Below are positions 59,683 to 64,000 of a DNA stretch of 64,000 nucleotides, one piece after another (the first letter of the stretch is position 1; each line of letters begins with the position of its first letter). The stretch comes from Leucobacter sp. UT-8R-CII-1-4 (lineage in GTDB: Bacteria > Actinomycetota > Actinomycetes > Actinomycetales > Microbacteriaceae). The DNA lies in assembly GCF_030010235.1 (NCBI RefSeq), contig NZ_JASCRS010000001.1:248001-312000 (forward strand), given 5' to 3'. The notes beneath the pieces were generated by a model. That model made no database searches. It saw only the letters and a program-made list of their open reading frames with translations, and had not been told where the DNA came from. The position numbers and the translations under genes were made by a program.

Positions 59683-62600
59683 TTACTTGAGCGAGCTCGC
59701 CCGCTTGCGTTTGCGCACAATCAAGCCCGCACCAAGGCCGAGCAGGAGCAGAGCGGTAATTGCAGCTCCGGTCATCGCCGTTCCACCCGTTAGGGCGAGT
59801 GTCGGAGGTTTAGGTACGGGATGTTCGGTGCATAGCTTGCTGTCTGGAACGCACACTGGCGGTTCGCCAGTGACGGTGACCACGTTGCCAAGGTCATGAT
59901 TTCCTTGTTTCGCGTAGTCCTTGACCTGCACCGTATAGGTCACGGTAACGGTCTTGCCTGACGCGACGGCACCAACGACACGAATTTTCGTGTTCGAAGT
60001 GGTCACGGTAACGTCCGGGTCAGAGGAAACCGCGGTTCCAATGAGGTCAGCATCATCGAGCACATCCGACATATCGTCGGTGTAGTCGATGCCTACTGGT
60101 GCCGCGTCAGGGTTTTTTGATCGGTTTACAAAGGTCAAGCTATAACTCACCTTCTGCCCTGGCTTCACTTCTGAACCGCTGGCAGGATTGCTTGTTTTTT
60201 CGACCTTCACGTCTGAGACGTGATTGACGGTGCACTTCGGATCTTCTTCCGGAGTGATCTCGCATTCTTGAGGCGGTTCTGTTCCGTGATCAACCACAAA
60301 GTTGGCAATTCTGTCGTCACCGCGCTCACCGTCGGCCTTGACTTTCACCTGGTAAGTGACGGTTTCGATCTGGCCCGGCTGGAGGACCCCGCTGATGGTA
60401 AAACGGCTGTCGACAACGTCAGTAACCGATATGTCTGCGCTCGATGCAACCGGTGCAGCCACAAGGTCAGCATCGTCGAGTACATCACTCAGCACATCGT
60501 CTTTCAGAAATTCCAGAGCCGCCTCTCCAACGTTTGCGAATCTTAGGGTGTAGGTGGCAGTTTCGCCTGCGCGAAGGGTTGATCCGTGCGCCGGATCGAC
60601 TGACTTACCGTACTCCAGCTCACCAACGTTGTGCACCGTTTCGCACCCTGCTGGAGTATTACAGAGCACAACATTGCGCAACACGTTATCGCCGCGCTCA
60701 CCGTCGGGTTTCACTTTCACCGTATAGGTCACGGTGGCGGTTTCGCCCGCTTCGAGCAGACCAGTCACGAGAATTTCACCGCTTGTACCAGAGCTGGCTC
60801 GCACGTCGGGTGAACTTGAAACAGCTGTCACGATAAGTTCGGCGTCATCAAGCACACTGCTCAAATTATCGATCGACGGCTTCCCATCAACGAGGATCTC
60901 ACCGCGCGCCTTTCCGGTGTTTGTGTAAGTGAGCGTGTAGGTAATCTCCTGGCCCGCCATAACGTCAGATCCGCTTTCAGGGTTTGAACTCTTTGTCACG
61001 GTGATGTTTGGCAAATCAGTGACCGTGCACATTGGGTCTGCCTCTATACACTCGATCGGAGGCGTCTTCCCTGGATCCACGACAAAGTTTGCGGCACTAT
61101 TGTTTCCACGCTCGCTGTCTGGTTTTACCGTTACCTCGTATCGAATCTGCGCTGAAGCACCGGCGGCCAACGTTCCACCAATTTCAAAGCGGTTGTTCTG
61201 TACAGCTGAAGCTGTAACCGAAGCTGTGTCAGAGTACGGGTCTTTTGTCAGGTCAGCATCATCAAGCACATCTGTCAGGATGTCCTCTTTCGACACCTTT
61301 GCTTCGGCTTTGCCCGTGCTTGTCGCCGTAATTGTGTACCGCAGCACTGTGCCCGCGGCCACTGGGTCTGTAGTTGCTTCAACGGTCTTTTTATATTCGA
61401 TTGCGGCAATCGGTGTAACAGTGCAGTTCGCTGCTTCGTTTTGCTTTGGTTTGCAATCTTCGGGAGGTAGTTCGCCAGATTCAACCACGAAGTTTGCTGC
61501 TTCGTCGTCACCCCGATCACCGTCGGGCTTCACAGTTACCTGATAAGTCACCCAGGCAGTTTCTCCCGGCGCGACAGAACCAGTAACCGAAATCACTTCG
61601 CCGTTGCGCACAGCGATCAGTCCACCAGTCGCCGTAGGTTCTGAAGTCACTTCGGCGTCATCGAGCACGCCGGTCATGATGTCCTCTGCGTCAACGACAG
61701 CATTTGCTTGCCCGTTGTTCTTGAAGAAGAGACTGTAGGTCAATACCGAGCCAGCAACTGTAGGTGTGGCTGAGGAAGACACTGTCTTCCACTTGCTGAG
61801 CAGTGGTCCAGGAATCGTTGTCGTGTCACACCGAAGTTCACCCGTTGCAACGTCAAGCTCGGGCACACAGGCGACATTACGAAGCTTCTGGTCGCCCTTT
61901 GCGTTGTAAACGACTGAGTAGGTAATTGTTGCGCTCTCATTCGCATCAAGCGCACCCTCCCATTTCAGCTTAGGATCGTCAAAAGTGACCGTTCCTGTCG
62001 ATGCCACGGCGTCGTTTGCGTATTCAGCATCGTCAAGCACTTCCGTCATGTCGTCGGTGAACTTGGCAGGGTTTTCCGCCGTGTAGGCACCAGGGCCAAC
62101 ATTCGTCACCGTGACCGTATAAGTCACGGGTGCGCCCGTTTTTGGCAACTCAGTTTGATCAGCCACCTTCGTGATCTTCAACGCAGGAAGTTCAATCAAG
62201 GTACACGAAACTTGATCAGAAGCCGGCTCACACTCGGGAGTTGGAGGTTCTGGTTCAGTCGGAGTACCCACGAACGAGACATTCTTTACCGCTCGATCGC
62301 CGCCAGCCTTGATCTTTACTGTGTACTTCAGTTCAACACTCTTGCCCACAGCAAGTGCGCCTGACCAGTTAAGTCGGGGCTCGCTGTAAGACAGCTCACC
62401 GGGTAGCGATGCGCTGGCATCATTTTGGTAATCAGCGTCGTCGAGCACTCCGCTCAAGTCGTCCCAAATCACTGCTGGGTTCTCCGCCGAATAGCTCACT
62501 TGGCCCGTATTTGTGGCCTTTACTGTGTATGAGACGGTGTCACCAGGTCGAACATCTACTGTGGCATCCGAAGTTTTTTCAATTTTGATCGAAGCAGGTT

Positions 62601-63843
62601 TTGCGGTGTTGGTAATTGTGCACTCAACAAAATCACCGACATTAGTTTCGCCAGAACTCAACTGAAGTCTTGTATCTCCGTCCTCAGGCACGATAATTCC
62701 CGCTGGATCACCATTGTTGGTGCATGACCAGTTAGTCCGGTAGTTTGAAAGATCAGTACCCTCACCGGCTACCTCCTCGAGAGTTACCGAGCTATTTGCC
62801 AGCACTGTCACTTCACCAGTCGAAATCGCGGTTTCTGAGCCTGTGTTCGCAGATTCGATCAGCGAATCACCGCTGCGCACATTGAGGTCGAAAGTGTCCG
62901 AGGCAAACGCACGCGAGTCAACAACCTTATTGAGCTTCACTTTTGACATCATGAATCCGAAAACACCGGCATTTAGAGAACCCGAACGAACTGTCTGCTC
63001 GATGAAGCTAGGCGTTTGCGAATAGTAGAGCACATTCGCGGCCACATTGTTCAAATTTGTGCCGTGCGATCCAGCTCCGGTGCGACCGTTGCAGGTGACC
63101 GAAGTGGTACCTTCGCCTACGATATTGATTTCCCGGAAGCAGCCCATAGTTGATTGTGGCGGGCGCAGCGCCTCAAGAAAGTTCAGCGGTTTGTCGGAGG
63201 TAAATGTAACGAATTCGCCGGCACCTGTTGATTCGGCGTCACCTGAAACAAATCTAAAGTCGTCAATTTTTGAGCCATCTGGACCCGACACAATGATGTT
63301 GTCGAGACGAGCCGTAAAGCCAGAGCCGCTGCCTGATCCGGGACCATTATTCCAAAGCACCGGTTTTCCCTGCGCGCTTGCGTAATAGTTATTGCTGAAC
63401 GCACCCTGCAGGGTGGATCCCGATACCATTTGGGAAGTTTCTCGGGGAACAATCTCGTAGTAATTGCTGCCAGGGACTGCACGCATTTTCAGGTCAAACG
63501 TAGCTACGTATCCACCACCGATTTCCAAGCGGTAGGGTTGGCCTGCTTCAGACTTAGCCTTTACCGGGTCATATCCAGAAAAATCGATCCAGCAAATGGT
63601 GTCTGCGAATTTTCCTTTGCTCCCTGGCGCATAGCTACAACCAGTTGGATCAACCTGAACCGCTTCAGCTGGTGCCGTCGAGACGGTAGAAAGCAAACCA
63701 AGCATTCCAGCAAACAGAGCAGTGGCAAGCAGCATAGCGCCAGCCTGCATTGATCCGCGCTGTCGCCATCGATTCGAAGGTTCATGGTCCGTCCGTTGTC
63801 GCGCTGAGCCAAGTAGCTTTCCCGCGCTGAATCGCCTAAACAT
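59683..63843 (-). CDS. Large fibrillar surface adhesin (CshA/NR2-like) with LALTG sorting signal
   Basis: The 1386-residue protein has a long basic leader and signal peptide (to about residue 60), an N-terminal CshA-type domain (CSYAPGSKGKFADTICWIDF, then FSGYD), a SpaA-like module, then seven beta repeats of about 110-130 residues marked by the motif VLDDA (for example SDVLDDADL) and by TYTVKVKPDGERGDN-type segments. It ends PTLALTGG, a hydrophobic helix and RKRKRASSLK, a sortase-type wall-anchor signal. It should project from the wall as a fibre and bind a surface or other cells. Seven Cys pairs between repeats may form disulfides. No sortase gene is in view. Confidence 0.9.
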   Translation of the reverse strand: MFRRFSAGKLLGSARQRTDHEPSNRWRQRGSMQAGAMLLATALFAGMLGLLSTVSTAPAEAVQVDPTGCSYAPGSKGKFADTICWIDFSGYDPVKAKSEAGQPYRLEIGGGYVATFDLKMRAVPGSNYYEIVPRETSQMVSGSTLQGAFSNNYYASAQGKPVLWNNGPGSGSGSGFTARLDNIIVSGPDGSKIDDFRFVSGDAESTGAGEFVTFTSDKPLNFLEALRPPQSTMGCFREINIVGEGTTSVTCNGRTGAGSHGTNLNNVAANVLYYSQTPSFIEQTVRSGSLNAGVFGFMMSKVKLNKVVDSRAFASDTFDLNVRSGDSLIESANTGSETAISTGEVTVLANSSVTLEEVAGEGTDLSNYRTNWSCTNNGDPAGIIVPEDGDTRLQLSSGETNVGDFVECTITNTAKPASIKIEKTSDATVDVRPGDTVSYTVKATNTGQVSYSAENPAVIWDDLSGVLDDADYQNDASASLPGELSYSEPRLNWSGALAVGKSVELKYTVKIKAGGDRAVKNVSFVGTPTEPEPPTPECEPASDQVSCTLIELPALKITKVADQTELPKTGAPVTYTVTVTNVGPGAYTAENPAKFTDDMTEVLDDAEYANDAVASTGTVTFDDPKLKWEGALDANESATITYSVVYNAKGDQKLRNVACVPELDVATGELRCDTTTIPGPLLSKWKTVSSSATPTVAGSVLTYSLFFKNNGQANAVVDAEDIMTGVLDDAEVTSEPTATGGLIAVRNGEVISVTGSVAPGETAWVTYQVTVKPDGDRGDDEAANFVVESGELPPEDCKPKQNEAANCTVTPIAAIEYKKTVEATTDPVAAGTVLRYTITATSTGKAEAKVSKEDILTDVLDDADLTKDPYSDTASVTASAVQNNRFEIGGTLAAGASAQIRYEVTVKPDSERGNNSAANFVVDPGKTPPIECIEADPMCTVTDLPNITVTKSSNPESGSDVMAGQEITYTLTYTNTGKARGEILVDGKPSIDNLSSVLDDAELIVTAVSSSPDVRASSGTSGEILVTGLLEAGETATVTYTVKVKPDGERGDNVLRNVVLCNTPAGCETVHNVGELEYGKSVDPAHGSTLRAGETATYTLRFANVGEAALEFLKDDVLSDVLDDADLVAAPVASSADISVTDVVDSRFTISGVLQPGQIETVTYQVKVKADGERGDDRIANFVVDHGTEPPQECEITPEEDPKCTVNHVSDVKVEKTSNPASGSEVKPGQKVSYSLTFVNRSKNPDAAPVGIDYTDDMSDVLDDADLIGTAVSSDPDVTVTTSNTKIRVVGAVASGKTVTVTYTVQVKDYAKQGNHDLGNVVTVTGEPPVCVPDSKLCTEHPVPKPPTLALTGGTAMTGAAITALLLLGLGAGLIVRKRKRASSLK

Positions 63844-64000
63844 GAGGTGACCCCAATCTGGTGTTTCATCAGTTGTTGTGCGGAGCTTGCACTTCTGATT
63901 TCACGAAGGCAAACAATCCGAGGTTCAGCTAACTGGCAGAACACTTTTGAGCTCACTCCAAATTTCAGATCTCACCCTGGAACATCACCCGAGGCTTCCG
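63844..64000 (-). promoter_or_regulatory. Leader and promoter region of the adhesin gene
   Basis: The 157 bp upstream of the adhesin start, to the window edge, show no gene. On the minus strand ATTGGGGTC (63857-63849) lies just before the ATG and GGGG may serve as ribosome-binding site; the same 9-mer lies in the leader of the glycine-rich wall protein (32838-32830). No promoter motif is clear. Confidence 0.4.

Noticed and set aside
60220-63385. Several open frames of 100-180 codons opposite the adhesin repeats
   Set aside because: They are antisense shadows of the repeated adhesin gene with no ribosome-binding sites or recognisable domains.

Overview
The window looks like chromosomal DNA from a Gram-positive actinobacterium, most likely a Micrococcales member close to Microbacteriaceae. 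The reasons are moderately high GC, many GTG and TTG starts, Gly/Ala/Arg-rich proteins, lipobox-type binding proteins, wall-sorting signals of the LxxTG kind, DtxR/IdeR-like iron boxes and apparently leaderless promoters. The genus is an inference. I saw no rRNA, tRNA, CRISPR array, transposase or phage gene.

Layout. 1-2.5 kb: a membrane metallopeptidase and an AraC regulator. 2.6-5.9 kb: siderophore uptake locus 1 (binding lipoprotein plus two FecCD permeases) behind a strong DtxR-like box. 5.9-13.7 kb: housekeeping and lipid genes (NRDE protein, coaBC, DUF1295 protein, acyl-CoA ligase, MMPL transporter, divergent MarR). 14.5-18.6 kb: siderophore locus 2, the only one with its own ATPase. 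18.7-28.5 kb: a peptidase and amino-acid block (S9 peptidase, serine hydrolase, AraC regulator, polar amino-acid ABC importer, ornithine-cyclodeaminase-like protein, sarcosine-oxidase-like flavoprotein). 28.5-33 kb: an ECF sigma factor fused to a zinc-finger/transmembrane/extracellular region, convergent with a glycine-rich wall-anchored protein; the pair lies between two imperfect copies of a 48-bp element. 33-36.3 kb: trimethylamine-monooxygenase-like FMO and an acyl-CoA ligase. 36.4-40.6 kb: APC permease plus amidase, TetR and a PaiB-like protein, linked by an identical 14-bp operator. 40.8-49.4 kb: an eight-gene operon with a peptide/opine-type ABC importer, a C45 NTN-hydrolase, an alpha/beta hydrolase and an RpiR regulator, preceded by a TGTAGT-n4-ACTACA palindrome. 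49.5-57.6 kb: an IrtAB/YbtPQ-like exporter-fold siderophore importer with a separate siderophore-interacting reductase, divergent from TetR and siderophore locus 3, with a 14-bp tandem repeat array between TetR and the binding protein. 57.6-64 kb: a GMC oxidoreductase, a small hypothetical gene and a 1386-residue fibrillar adhesin.

How the genes may work together. Iron acquisition dominates: three binding-protein/permease sets share one visible ATPase, and a fourth importer has an associated ferric-siderophore reductase, most of them behind DtxR-like boxes. A second theme is scavenging of peptides and modified amines: two peptidase-type enzymes, amidase, C45 hydrolase, amino-acid and oligopeptide importers, and oxidases acting on N-methyl, choline-like or amine substrates. 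A third theme is surface remodelling: two sortase-type substrates and a membrane-tethered sigma factor. The sigma-adhesin module and the 14-bp repeat array are the least conventional parts.
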